The notes under the pieces: generated by a model
The model's input: the letters and a program-made list of their open reading frames with translations, nothing else
Told to the model about the DNA's origin: nothing
Database searches by the model: none
Made by a program: the position numbers and the translations under genes
Part shown: positions 5,593 to 13,348 of the stretch, piece after piece
Numbering within the stretch: the stretch's first letter is position 1
Layout of the letters: each line of letters starts with the position of its first letter
Source: Arcicella sp040387735
Lineage (GTDB): Bacteria; Bacteroidota; Bacteroidia; Cytophagales; Spirosomataceae
Direction: 5' to 3'
Length of the DNA: 24,813 nt
Assembly: GCA_040387735.1 (NCBI GenBank)
Contig: JAZKDE010000161.1
Location: 1-24,813, forward strand

Positions 5593-8082
5593 TTATTCAG
5601 GTCTAACTTTGATAATTTTTACAGTCGTCCTTCTATTTTTTTGATGTTCTGCTTCAGTACAACTTACTCCATCAGTACATTTATTTACCAAGTCGCTTTC
5701 ACCATAACCTTTCGCTAACATTCTATTTCGTTCAATTCCTTTTTTTGCAATGTAATCTACCGCTGCTTGAGCTCTTTTTTCCGAAAGATTCATGTTATCT
5801 TGGGCTTCTCCACGGCTGTCAGTATGCGAGCCTAATTCAATAACCATTGATGGGAATTTCTGTAAGGTTGCGGCTAATTTATTTAATTCACGAGCGGCAT
5901 CTTTGCGGATAATCGAACTGTTTGAATCATAATAAATATTATCCATTGTGATTAAATCGCCTTCTTTGAAAAGCCCTAAACCCAATGAAATTTCTTTCGC
6001 TTTTCCTTTCTTTACTTTCTTGATTTTATTGACATTTGTTCCGTAACCATCTTTTGAAACCTCCAAAGTATAATCACAACCGTCGGTCATATTGAAGGCA
6101 TAAACTCCGTCTGGTCCCGTCATTACTTGTTGCGTAGTATTGTCACAATCATTTTTGAAGGTTACTAAAACGCCCTCAATTGGTGTTTTTTCCACTTCTG
6201 TTTTTACAATACCTTTTAATAGCGATTTCTTTTTGGTAACCGCTTCGGGCGTAAATACGGGTGCTGGTGGAGGAGGAATGACTTTTTCAATAACGGCTTG
6301 TGGTTCTGGCTCTGGTTCAACGATTTGGACTTTCATCAAAGGAACATCTAATCTCGAAGGTTCATCATCAGCTTCACCTTTGGTTGAATATCCTACAAAG
6401 TTGGTTACGTAACCCTCTTTCGCAATTTTCATCGAATAATCTAAATCTTGGCCAGTACAAAACTTCAAACTTCCATTTTTATCAGTTTTCTTTTTCTCTG
6501 ACGTTCCTCCTTTTGGGTTAATTTCTACCTCTGTATCAGCAATTGGTTCTTTCGTTTCAGGGTCAAAAATGCTAACGGTCATTTCTCGACAATCATAAAC
6601 TGAACCTGCCTCACGAGAGAAACGGTAAATGTCATCGTCTTCCCCACGTTTGCGGTCAGAACTAAAATATCCCGTTTTACGGTTTCCGTCGGTAATAATT
6701 CCAAAATCATCATTCGGTGAGTTGAATGGTTCTCCTAACGTTACGGGTTTGTTGGTATTAATACCGTTTTTTATTTCTACGAAAAAAATATCTAAACCGC
6801 CTTCACCGCCCCAACCATCAGAAGAGTAATAAAGATTGCCTCTTTCGTCAACAAATGGAAATGCTTCAACTCCTTTTGAATTTACGTCTTTTCCTAAATT
6901 TTTGGGTTCGTCCCAATTTCCATTTTTGTATTCCGAAACCCAAATATCCATTCCACCAAAACCACCTTCACGGTCAGAGGCAAAGTATAAAAAACGACCA
7001 TCTTTTGATAATGAAGGGTGAGCGGTTGAAAATTCGTCGTCGTTAAAAGGTAATTCTGTTGCTTCTCCCCAAGCTCCGTTGATATTCTCGGCCGAATAAA
7101 GTTTCAGCTTCATCTCATTATTTTCACTGGTTCCCTTTTCACCTTCATTATAATTATTTCGGGTAAAAATTATCTGTGAAAAATCTTTATTGAATGTGGC
7201 GGGTCCTTCGTGAAACTTGGTATTTAATGATTTGCTAAATATTTCTGATTCTGCAATTTGTCCTTTTACTTTGGCAACAACATCTTCACTTCCTCCAAAG
7301 AAATTAAGTGTTTTGGAGTCATTGGCTGTTGGCCGAGAATAGTAGTCATTTCCTAAAGATTTTGTACCTCCTGCCGTAACTCTTTTTGGCTTTTTACCTG
7401 TGCCATCACCCGCAAGCCCTTGAACTTTACTGAGGTCATTGAGATAAAATAAATCTAAAAAACCACCTTTATCGTTCATCAAACTGGTGCCAGAGCCTTT
7501 TCCAGAACAAAAAACAATTCCATCTCGATAATACATTGGGCTAAATTCTGGATTTGCCGTATTAAAATCCAAAAACTCAACTTTGTATTTACCTTTTCCG
7601 CTGGTTAAAGCACTTATATCTTGTGAAATCTTGGAATTATTAGCTGATTTAAGAGACTGAGCACTCTGATTTTCAAGCGTTTGTGATGAGCTGAATTTAT
7701 CATAAAACTCTTGAGATTCCTTAAATTTGCTATTATCTGCTAAAACTTGGGCAAATTGTAAGTATGATTTTGCATTTTCACCGACTAATTCAGGAGTATA
7801 TGCAAGAGCCTGACGATATACTCGCTCGGCATTTATACCATCTTTGGCTTGTTTATAGCTATACGCCAACTTGAGAAGTGCCGATAATTTATCAGACTCC
7901 GAAAGGGTGGCTGAACCATCTTTCAAGACTTGCTCAAATTTCTGAATGGCAGTAGGAAAACTCCGTAAATCGAAATGACGAATTGCATCATTCAACAACG
8001 GGTTGGTTTGTTGAGCCGAAACATTACTCAAAAGAGCAGTCGCCAACGTGAGGGTAAGTCCAATTTTTCTTAACTTAGGCAT
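5593..8082 (-). CDS. OmpA-family protein with TPR, PD40 propeller and CRD domains (PorE-like architecture)
   Basis: I choose the ATG at 8082 (829 residues). The longer reading frame begins with GTG at 8130 and would put 16 polar residues before an obvious signal peptide (PKLRKIGLTLTLATALLSNVSA). Order of domains: TPR-like helices (about 20-135); PD40/WD40-like propeller strands such as YFASDREGGFGGMDIW, YYSSDGWGGEGGLDIF and YFSSDRKRGEDDDIY; a carboxypeptidase-regulatory-like domain; a Pro/Glu-rich linker; a second such domain; and a C-terminal OmpA domain with HTDSRG and NRRT for peptidoglycan binding. No lipobox cysteine is present, so it is predicted to be periplasmic. The same order is described for T9SS protein PorE of Porphyromonas, but Bacteroidota carry many paralogs, so a secretion role is unproven. 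Single-gene unit. Confidence 0.9.
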   Translation of the reverse strand: MPKLRKIGLTLTLATALLSNVSAQQTNPLLNDAIRHFDLRSFPTAIQKFEQVLKDGSATLSESDKLSALLKLAYSYKQAKDGINAERVYRQALAYTPELVGENAKSYLQFAQVLADNSKFKESQEFYDKFSSSQTLENQSAQSLKSANNSKISQDISALTSGKGKYKVEFLDFNTANPEFSPMYYRDGIVFCSGKGSGTSLMNDKGGFLDLFYLNDLSKVQGLAGDGTGKKPKRVTAGGTKSLGNDYYSRPTANDSKTLNFFGGSEDVVAKVKGQIAESEIFSKSLNTKFHEGPATFNKDFSQIIFTRNNYNEGEKGTSENNEMKLKLYSAENINGAWGEATELPFNDDEFSTAHPSLSKDGRFLYFASDREGGFGGMDIWVSEYKNGNWDEPKNLGKDVNSKGVEAFPFVDERGNLYYSSDGWGGEGGLDIFFVEIKNGINTNKPVTLGEPFNSPNDDFGIITDGNRKTGYFSSDRKRGEDDDIYRFSREAGSVYDCREMTVSIFDPETKEPIADTEVEINPKGGTSEKKKTDKNGSLKFCTGQDLDYSMKIAKEGYVTNFVGYSTKGEADDEPSRLDVPLMKVQIVEPEPEPQAVIEKVIPPPPAPVFTPEAVTKKKSLLKGIVKTEVEKTPIEGVLVTFKNDCDNTTQQVMTGPDGVYAFNMTDGCDYTLEVSKDGYGTNVNKIKKVKKGKAKEISLGLGLFKEGDLITMDNIYYDSNSSIIRKDAARELNKLAATLQKFPSMVIELGSHTDSRGEAQDNMNLSEKRAQAAVDYIAKKGIERNRMLAKGYGESDLVNKCTDGVSCTEAEHQKNRRTTVKIIKVRPE

Positions 8083-8384
8083 TGTGTTATTATCGTAAGT
8101 CCTTGTATGTTCTGACAATATTCGTTCCACGAATGGAATTTGGAAATTTTTTTCATATCAGTAAGGATTTTGATGGGTAATTTAGGGCGGATTTTATACA
8201 AAATCGTATGTTATCTGCAAAAAACTTAGCATAAATCATGCCAAAAATACATATTTTTTTGAAAAGTAGTGAATGCTAAATGATTAGAATTTAAGAGTAA
8301 GGTGTTGATTAACAGGTGTTTGTAAATATAATGGTGAATTGTTTTCCCACTATTAAGGATTGTTGGAAGTAAAAAACAAGAAAA
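8083..8384. other. Divergent intergenic region between the OmpA-family gene and rnhB
   Basis: These 302 bases must hold promoters for both divergent genes, but I found no exact TAnnTTTG box on either strand. A palindrome GATTTT-ATAC-AAAATC lies at 8190-8205. The long distance from it to the OmpA-family start (about 108 nt) leaves its role open. No small gene is visible. Confidence 0.4.
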
Positions 8385-8963
8385 ATGTTAAAAAGTTTTT
8401 ATAATGAAAGTTTAATTGAAGCAGGATTAGACGAAGCAGGGCGTGGTTGTCTGGCAGGGCCAGTGGTAGCTGCTGCCGTGATTTTACCTAAATATTACGA
8501 ACATAAATTGTTGAATGATTCAAAACAACTGTCTAAAAAACAACGAGAACTTTTACGAATCGATATCATGCGTGATGCCCTTGCGTATGAAATTGCGGAG
8601 GTTTCTAATCAAGAAATTGACGAAATAAATATCCTAAAAGCCAGTATGAAAGCCATGCACTTGGCGATTGATAAACTCAAAATTCGTCCAGAACATTTAT
8701 TGATTGACGGCAATCGTTTTCCCGTTTATCCATTGATTCCGCATACTTGCATTGTGAAGGGTGATAGTAAATTTTTATCAATTGCAGCGGCTTCCATTTT
8801 GGCAAAAACGTATCGAGATGATTTAATGGAAAATCTTGCTGAGGAATTTCCAGAATATGGTTGGCAACAAAATGCAGGTTATCCAACGGTTAAACATCGT
8901 CAAGCTATCAAAGAATTTGGGGTAACAGTTCATCATCGTTTGACGTTTAGATTTGAGAGATAA
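8385..8963 (+). CDS. rnhB: Ribonuclease HII
   Basis: This 192-residue enzyme cleaves RNA in RNA-DNA hybrids and removes ribonucleotides misincorporated in DNA. The N-terminal AGLDEAGRGCLAGPVVAAAV (13-32) carries catalytic D16 and E17 and the GRG loop. LLIDGN supplies D108, and KGDSKFLSIAAASILAKTYRD (125-145) supplies the fourth acidic residue, D127, with the conserved serine/lysine block. Length is typical of RNase HII. The ATG at 8385 is only 14 codons before the motif, as in other family members, and no upstream in-frame start is better. It is followed after 41 nt by the GH3-family gene, which has its own promoter, so the two need not be one operon. Confidence 0.97.
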   Translation: MLKSFYNESLIEAGLDEAGRGCLAGPVVAAAVILPKYYEHKLLNDSKQLSKKQRELLRIDIMRDALAYEIAEVSNQEIDEINILKASMKAMHLAIDKLKIRPEHLLIDGNRFPVYPLIPHTCIVKGDSKFLSIAAASILAKTYRDDLMENLAEEFPEYGWQQNAGYPTVKHRQAIKEFGVTVHHRLTFRFER

Positions 8964-8978
8964 TTTTTATTACTTTTG
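8952..8978 (+). promoter_or_regulatory. Promoter of the GH3-family gene
   Basis: TACTTTTG at 8971-8978 is an exact TAnnTTTG box. The upstream element is either TTTG at 8952-8955 (spacer 15 nt, short) or TTTA at 8946-8949 (spacer 21 nt). Transcription would start near 8985, about 20 nt before the ATG at 9005. Confidence 0.6.
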
Positions 8979-9004
8979 TACCTTATCAAACCTCAAATTC
9001 CCAA

Positions 9005-10489
9005 ATGTCTTTCCGTTCAATACTCGCTAAACCTTTTGCCTCTTTTGTCGTTAATAATCGTCGAAAATGGGAACAACGTGCCGTCGAAACGCAATTATCT
9101 TTGATGAAATCGTTGGTTTCTGATGCTTCACATACGCTTTTTGGAAAAGATAGTAAGTTTAGCCAAATTTCTGATTATCAAGATTTTAAACAATCAGTTT
9201 TTGTTCAAGATTATGAAAATCTAAAACCGTACATTGAAAAAGTAGTAGCTGGCGAACCTGATATTCTATGGAAAGGAAAACCGCTCTATTTTGCTAAAAC
9301 TTCGGGAACGACTTCGGGTGTAAAGTATATTCCAATTTCGCAAGAATCCATCGGTTTTCATATCAACGGAGCAAGAGATGCCTTGTTGAGTTATGTACAC
9401 GAAACAGGCAATTCTAAATTCTTGGATAAAAACCTCATTTTCTTATCGGGTTCTCCCGAAATGCACAAAAAAAATGGCATTTTCACTGGGCGACTTTCGG
9501 GCATTGTCAATCACCACGTACCGAGTTATTTGCGGAGTAACCAAATGCCGAGTTATGAGACAAATTGTATTGAAGATTGGGAAACTAAACTTGAAAAAAT
9601 TATAGATGAAACTATCGACAAACCGATGTCTTTGATTTCGGGAATTCCACCGTGGGTTCAAATGTATTTTGATAGAATTCAAGCTCGAACAGGTAAGAAA
9701 ATCAAAGACGTTTTTCCAGAGTTTTCATTGTTTGTATATGGTGGTGTAAATTTTGAACCATATCGTGCAAAACTCTATGAGTCAATTGGTTGTAAAATTG
9801 ATTCTATCGAAACGTATCCTGCCTCCGAGGGATTTATTGCTTATCAAGATTCTCAAATGGAAGAAGGCCTTTTAATGCTTTTAAATTCTGGAATTTTCTA
9901 TGAATTTATTCCCGTAGAAGATTATTTTAAACCAAACCCTCGACGTTTACATATTGGAGAAGTACAATTAGGCGTAAATTATGCCGTGGTGATGAATACC
10001 AACGCTGGACTTTGGGGATATTCTATTGGAGATACCGTAAAATTTGTATCCTTAAATCCATATCGTATCGTAGTCTCGGGCAGAATTAAGCATTTTATTT
10101 CCGCTTTTGGTGAACACGTAATTGGCGAAGAAGTTGAAAAAGCGATGCAATTTGCCATGCAGCGTCAGCCCGAGGTGGAATTGGTCGAGTTTACCGTTGC
10201 CCCTCAAGTAACTCCGCCTGAAGGGGGGTTACCTTACCATGAGTGGTTGATTGAGTTTTCGAGACAACCTCAAAATATGGAAAATTTCGCCCAAGACCTC
10301 AACCAAAAATTAGCAGAATTGAATGTCTATTACGAAGATTTGATGGTTGGGAGTATTCTCAGACCCTTGAAAATCAAATCATTGCAGAGAGATTCATTTA
10401 TAAATTATATGAGAAATGAAGGAAAGTTAGGTGGTCAAAATAAAGTACCAAGATTATCGAATGATAGAGGAATTGCGGATAAATTATAA
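9005..10489 (+). CDS. GH3-family acyl-adenylating enzyme (auxin-responsive GH3-like)
   Basis: A 494-residue cytoplasmic protein of the GH3 branch of the ANL adenylating superfamily. TSGTTSGVKYIPIS (99-112) is the ATP phosphate-binding loop. Later GH3 blocks include FVYGGVNFEPYR, ETYPASEGFIAYQ (the adenine-binding YPASEG motif) and a C-terminal part with SGRIKHFISAFGEHVIGEEVE. Plant GH3 enzymes conjugate amino acids to jasmonate or auxin through an acyl-AMP intermediate. Bacterial members are common in Bacteroidota, but their acid and amine substrates are not known to me. Length is somewhat shorter than plant GH3 (about 600). It has its own promoter and ends 27 nt before a terminator hairpin. 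Confidence 0.93.
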   Translation: MSFRSILAKPFASFVVNNRRKWEQRAVETQLSLMKSLVSDASHTLFGKDSKFSQISDYQDFKQSVFVQDYENLKPYIEKVVAGEPDILWKGKPLYFAKTSGTTSGVKYIPISQESIGFHINGARDALLSYVHETGNSKFLDKNLIFLSGSPEMHKKNGIFTGRLSGIVNHHVPSYLRSNQMPSYETNCIEDWETKLEKIIDETIDKPMSLISGIPPWVQMYFDRIQARTGKKIKDVFPEFSLFVYGGVNFEPYRAKLYESIGCKIDSIETYPASEGFIAYQDSQMEEGLLMLLNSGIFYEFIPVEDYFKPNPRRLHIGEVQLGVNYAVVMNTNAGLWGYSIGDTVKFVSLNPYRIVVSGRIKHFISAFGEHVIGEEVEKAMQFAMQRQPEVELVEFTVAPQVTPPEGGLPYHEWLIEFSRQPQNMENFAQDLNQKLAELNVYYEDLMVGSILRPLKIKSLQRDSFINYMRNEGKLGGQNKVPRLSNDRGIADKL

Positions 10490-10516
10490 TTTTCCCCGTA
10501 CCTTTATACAAACCCC

Positions 10517-10557
10517 AAAAACCCTTGTAAGTCAGCAGGACTTATAAGGGTTTTTTT
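10517..10557 (+). terminator. Intrinsic terminator after the GH3-family gene
   Basis: Arms 10517-10533 (AAAAACCCTTGTAAGTC) and 10539-10555 pair fully apart from one G-U, with the 5-nt loop AGCAG, and the arm runs into seven T residues (10551-10557). It lies 27 nt past the GH3-family stop. The T-run ends one base before a GTG (10558) and 7 nt before the ATG of the next gene, so the hairpin also fills that gene's leader. Confidence 0.9.
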
Positions 10558-10563
10558 GTGGAA

Positions 10564-11178
10564 ATGACGAAAGAGGAGCTGCAGTTTGAAGGATTAATTG
10601 AAGGCGTTTTAGCCAACGGTTATGCAATTTGTGATGATTTTTTAGAGCCAAATGAGGTTCAGAATCTTTTAGATATTTTCTCAAAACGATATGATGCAGG
10701 AAAATTTAGAGAAGCAGGAATTGGGAAACAAAGCGAAGTTCATAAAGCATCTTTAATTAGAGGCGATGAAATTTTATGGCTCGAAACGGATTCTATCAAT
10801 TCAGCAGAACGTGTGCTTTTGGATAAAAATCAAGCTTTTGTAAATTATCTAAACCAAACCTGTTATTTAGGAATTGTGGATACTGAAATCCATTTTGCTA
10901 AATATGACATTGGTAAATTTTACCGTCGCCACCGAGATACTTTTCAGGCTCAAAAAGGACGTATTTTATCGGTAATTTACTATTTGAATGTTGATTGGAT
11001 TCCTGAAAATGGCGGTAATCTATTGATTTATACCCAAGAAAATAAACTCGAAAGAACGATTACCATTGCTCCGTTAGCGGGTCGTTTAGTCTGTTTTGAA
11101 AGTGAAAAATTAGACCATGAAGTGACAGAAGCTTTTGCCGAAAGGTTTAGTGTAACGGGTTGGCTTTTGAATAAATAG
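10564..11178 (+). CDS. 2OG-Fe(II) oxygenase, prolyl-4-hydroxylase type
   Basis: A protein of 204 residues from the ATG at 10564; a GTG two codons earlier (10558) directly follows the T-run of a terminator and is less likely. The P4H/SM-20-like domain shows iron ligands H123-x-D125 (FYRRHRDTFQ) and H185 (LDHEV), and R194 (AERFSVTGW) for 2-oxoglutarate. Members hydroxylate proline in peptides or proteins; in bacteria one reported target is elongation factor Tu, by a Pseudomonas homolog. The substrate here is unknown. A possible promoter, TACCTTTA at 10499-10506, would produce a leader made almost entirely of the terminator hairpin. It is the third 2OG oxygenase in the window but not part of the operon at 2350. 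Convergent with the GH30 gene. Confidence 0.9.
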   Translation: MTKEELQFEGLIEGVLANGYAICDDFLEPNEVQNLLDIFSKRYDAGKFREAGIGKQSEVHKASLIRGDEILWLETDSINSAERVLLDKNQAFVNYLNQTCYLGIVDTEIHFAKYDIGKFYRRHRDTFQAQKGRILSVIYYLNVDWIPENGGNLLIYTQENKLERTITIAPLAGRLVCFESEKLDHEVTEAFAERFSVTGWLLNK

Positions 11179-11180
11179 GA

Positions 11181-11244
11181 TTAGCCACGAAGATTTAAGG
11201 TGTTGATAAACGCATATTTATAGCCTTTGTATCTTCGTGGTTAG
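11181..11244. terminator. Inverted repeat between convergent genes, likely bidirectional terminator
   Basis: TTAGCCACGAAGAT (11181-11194) pairs with ATCTTCGTGGTTAG (11231-11244), including G-U pairs, and pairing can be extended inward by about six more bases with a bulge. The loop is about 30 nt. It starts 2 nt after the oxygenase stop and ends 13 nt before the GH30 stop. The CCACGAAGA core resembles intergenic repeats often met in Bacteroidota. Confidence 0.6.
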
Positions 11245-11257
11245 TTTAAGGGATAAT

Positions 11258-12637
11258 TTACCAAACATAAGTCATCACCGAACCACCATCCAAAGAAGTC
11301 GTGATTTGTTTATTGTGATAGCGGATATTGAACGATTGAGTTTTGTCGCTTTCATTCATTACAATCAAAACGGTTTTTCCATCGGGCGTTTTGAAGGCTA
11401 CATTTTGTAAACTCATGGTAATATTTGAAGCAATTCTAACCGAATTTGGTCTGACAAATTTTGAAGCGTGGGCAATAATATAATATGCTGGATTACGTAC
11501 AACATTTTCACCAATCGTAATTGCTCCCAAACAGGCAGTACAACCACCTTCAGTATGCGGATTTTGCTGAGAATCCGCCGCTAAATTCCATTCCAAGACA
11601 GTTTTACACCAATTTCGAGTAGCCCCAATAATTAAAGTTTTGGTGTGCCAAGCCAAATCACCCGCAAAATTCCCAGGAGAGCCAATCCATTGTTCGGTGA
11701 AATATACATTTTTATCAGGATGTGCTTCCTTTACGCCACGAATAGCTTCTACCGAGCCTCCATAAAGATGAAATGCTGAACCATCAATGTATTTTCTTGC
11801 TTCTAAATCATTCAGCACACTAATTGGATAATCTGGTCGGTCGGCATTATGGTCGTAAATAATGATTTTCGTAGTAATTTTTGCTTGCTGAAAAATCGGC
11901 CCTAAACTCTTTTTGATAAAATTGGCTTGTTCATCTTGTGGCATTAATAAACTTGGATTATTTCCAGGATGTAAAGGCTCATTTTGCACCGTCAAAGCAT
12001 CAATTTTAATACCCTCTTTCTTCATTTCTTGCACGTATTTTACTAAATATTGTGCATAAACATCGTAAAGCTCAGGTTTTAAACTACCACCTTTTGAGTT
12101 ATCATTGGTTTTCATCCAAGCTGGTGGCGACCAAGGCGAACCCAATATTTTGATGTTCGGATTTATCGCTAAAATCTGCTTCAAAACTGGAATTAAATAC
12201 TTTTGGTCTTCGGCTAAACTGAATTTTGTAAGTTTCAAGTCAGTTTGTCCAGCAAAAATGTCATCGTAAGAAAAAACGTGGTCGTCAAGGTCGGATGCAC
12301 CTACGCTGATACGCAAATAACTCACGCCAATATTGTTTTTATCCGTTGCAAAAAGCTCTTTTAATATGGCATTACGTTCGTCGGATTTCATTTTTTGGAG
12401 TAGCATCGCACTGCCACCCGTGAGCGTATAACCAAAACCATCCATGTTTTGAAAAGTCTTGGTTTCGTCAACATAAATACTTGGGGAGATATTGTTTATT
12501 GCTTCAAAATGCTGACTATCAGCTTGTTTCTGGAATAAAACTGATTTGTCTGATTTTGTGAGCCACTTTTCAACTTGTTGGGCGTTTATGTCAATAAAAG
12601 TAAATGACAATAACAGCAGACCGAATAGTTTTTTCAT
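11258..12637 (-). CDS. Secreted glycoside hydrolase family 30 enzyme
   Basis: A 459-residue protein with a signal peptide (MKKLFGLLLLSFTFIDINAQ). The (beta/alpha)8 barrel begins with the GH30 hallmark QNMDGFGYTLTGGSA (63-77). SPWSPPAWMKT (167-177) is a conserved family segment. The acid/base is E220 in TVQNEP and the nucleophile is E315 in VYFTEQW. A C-terminal beta domain ends in GGSVMTYVW. GH30 enzymes are retaining glycosidases; this form resembles glucosylceramidase/beta-1,6-glucanase subfamilies more than the xylanases, but the linkage cannot be fixed from sequence. It is probably periplasmic or secreted and degrades glucan or glycolipid. No T9SS C-terminal sorting domain is seen. The lipoprotein gene lies 87 nt upstream on the same strand; co-transcription is possible. 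Confidence 0.93.
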   Translation of the reverse strand: MKKLFGLLLLSFTFIDINAQQVEKWLTKSDKSVLFQKQADSQHFEAINNISPSIYVDETKTFQNMDGFGYTLTGGSAMLLQKMKSDERNAILKELFATDKNNIGVSYLRISVGASDLDDHVFSYDDIFAGQTDLKLTKFSLAEDQKYLIPVLKQILAINPNIKILGSPWSPPAWMKTNDNSKGGSLKPELYDVYAQYLVKYVQEMKKEGIKIDALTVQNEPLHPGNNPSLLMPQDEQANFIKKSLGPIFQQAKITTKIIIYDHNADRPDYPISVLNDLEARKYIDGSAFHLYGGSVEAIRGVKEAHPDKNVYFTEQWIGSPGNFAGDLAWHTKTLIIGATRNWCKTVLEWNLAADSQQNPHTEGGCTACLGAITIGENVVRNPAYYIIAHASKFVRPNSVRIASNITMSLQNVAFKTPDGKTVLIVMNESDKTQSFNIRYHNKQITTSLDGGSVMTYVW

Positions 12638-12724
12638 GATGAGATTGTTTATAAATGATTAAGTAAATTACCTAAAATCCTATAAATCGTTTATATTTTG
12701 TGCGTAATGGATTTATTTGACAGG

Positions 12725-13180
12725 TTAGTTTTTCACCTTCACATATTTCTCAATATTCAATCTATTTACGCCAATGCTATCAATTTTTTCTACGCCTGTT
12801 TGAATTAAAGTGTCATTTTGAACGGTTATAGTAAATTCAAATTTGTTGTTTTCCCATTCTCTGGCGTTGCAATATTCTAAAAATTCTGTGTATTTATCAC
12901 CGACTAAGGTATATTTTCCACCACCCGCACCAAACGAAGCAGTTGAATCTTTCCCTTTATTTAGGTCATGATTTAGAAAAGAAAAATGAGTATCATTAAT
13001 AATTTTTATGGCGTTTTTACCTTTTGTATAATCGGTAAAAGTAGTATCTCCTTTTTCGATTATAGTACCCGAAACTAATGCCCAAGTGCCATTAATTGAT
13101 GATGAAGCATCTTGTTTTGATTCAGTTTTACAAGAAATAATAAGGGATGAAATGGCAATGATTGAGAAGATTTTTTTCAT
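12725..13180 (-). CDS. Small lipoprotein, lipocalin-like
   Basis: A 151-residue protein with a lipoprotein signal MKKIFSIIAISSLIISC; cysteine 17 is the probable lipid attachment site. The mature part begins with a Ser/Gln/Asp-rich linker and then SINGTWALVSGTIIEKG, typical of the first strand of lipocalin-like domains in Bacteroidota lipoproteins (NGTWxLV). The remainder alternates in a beta-strand pattern (FEFTITVQNDTLIQTG), fitting a small barrel. Function is unknown; a ligand-binding or envelope role is a guess. It sits upstream of the GH30 gene on the same strand with 87 nt between. No exact promoter box was found upstream. Confidence 0.85.
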   Translation of the reverse strand: MKKIFSIIAISSLIISCKTESKQDASSSINGTWALVSGTIIEKGDTTFTDYTKGKNAIKIINDTHFSFLNHDLNKGKDSTASFGAGGGKYTLVGDKYTEFLEYCNAREWENNKFEFTITVQNDTLIQTGVEKIDSIGVNRLNIEKYVKVKN

Positions 13181-13300
13181 TGTTGAGCGTGTTTTAAATG
13201 ATGTTGTAAGTTATCAAGATACACTCAAGGGCTTGTCTTTTTCTGCGTGGTCTGTGGGGAATATAGAAATAGGTAAGAATGTTTGGAGATACTAAATCAA

Positions 13301-13334
13301 AAAAATAGTCCAAGCCTAAACTTGGACTATTTTT
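13301..13334 (-). terminator. Intrinsic terminator of lon
   Basis: AAAAATAGTCCAAG (13301-13314) and CTTGGACTATTTTT (13321-13334) are perfectly complementary with the 6-nt loop CCTAAA. It lies 14 nt beyond the lon stop on the minus strand and, read that way, ends in a T-run that continues past 13301. Confidence 0.9.
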
Positions 13335-13348
13335 AATACCTTACAAAA

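Noticed and set aside
8083..8130. Longer GTG start of the OmpA-family gene
   Set aside because: It would place 16 polar residues before a clear signal peptide; the ATG at 8082 begins the peptide directly.
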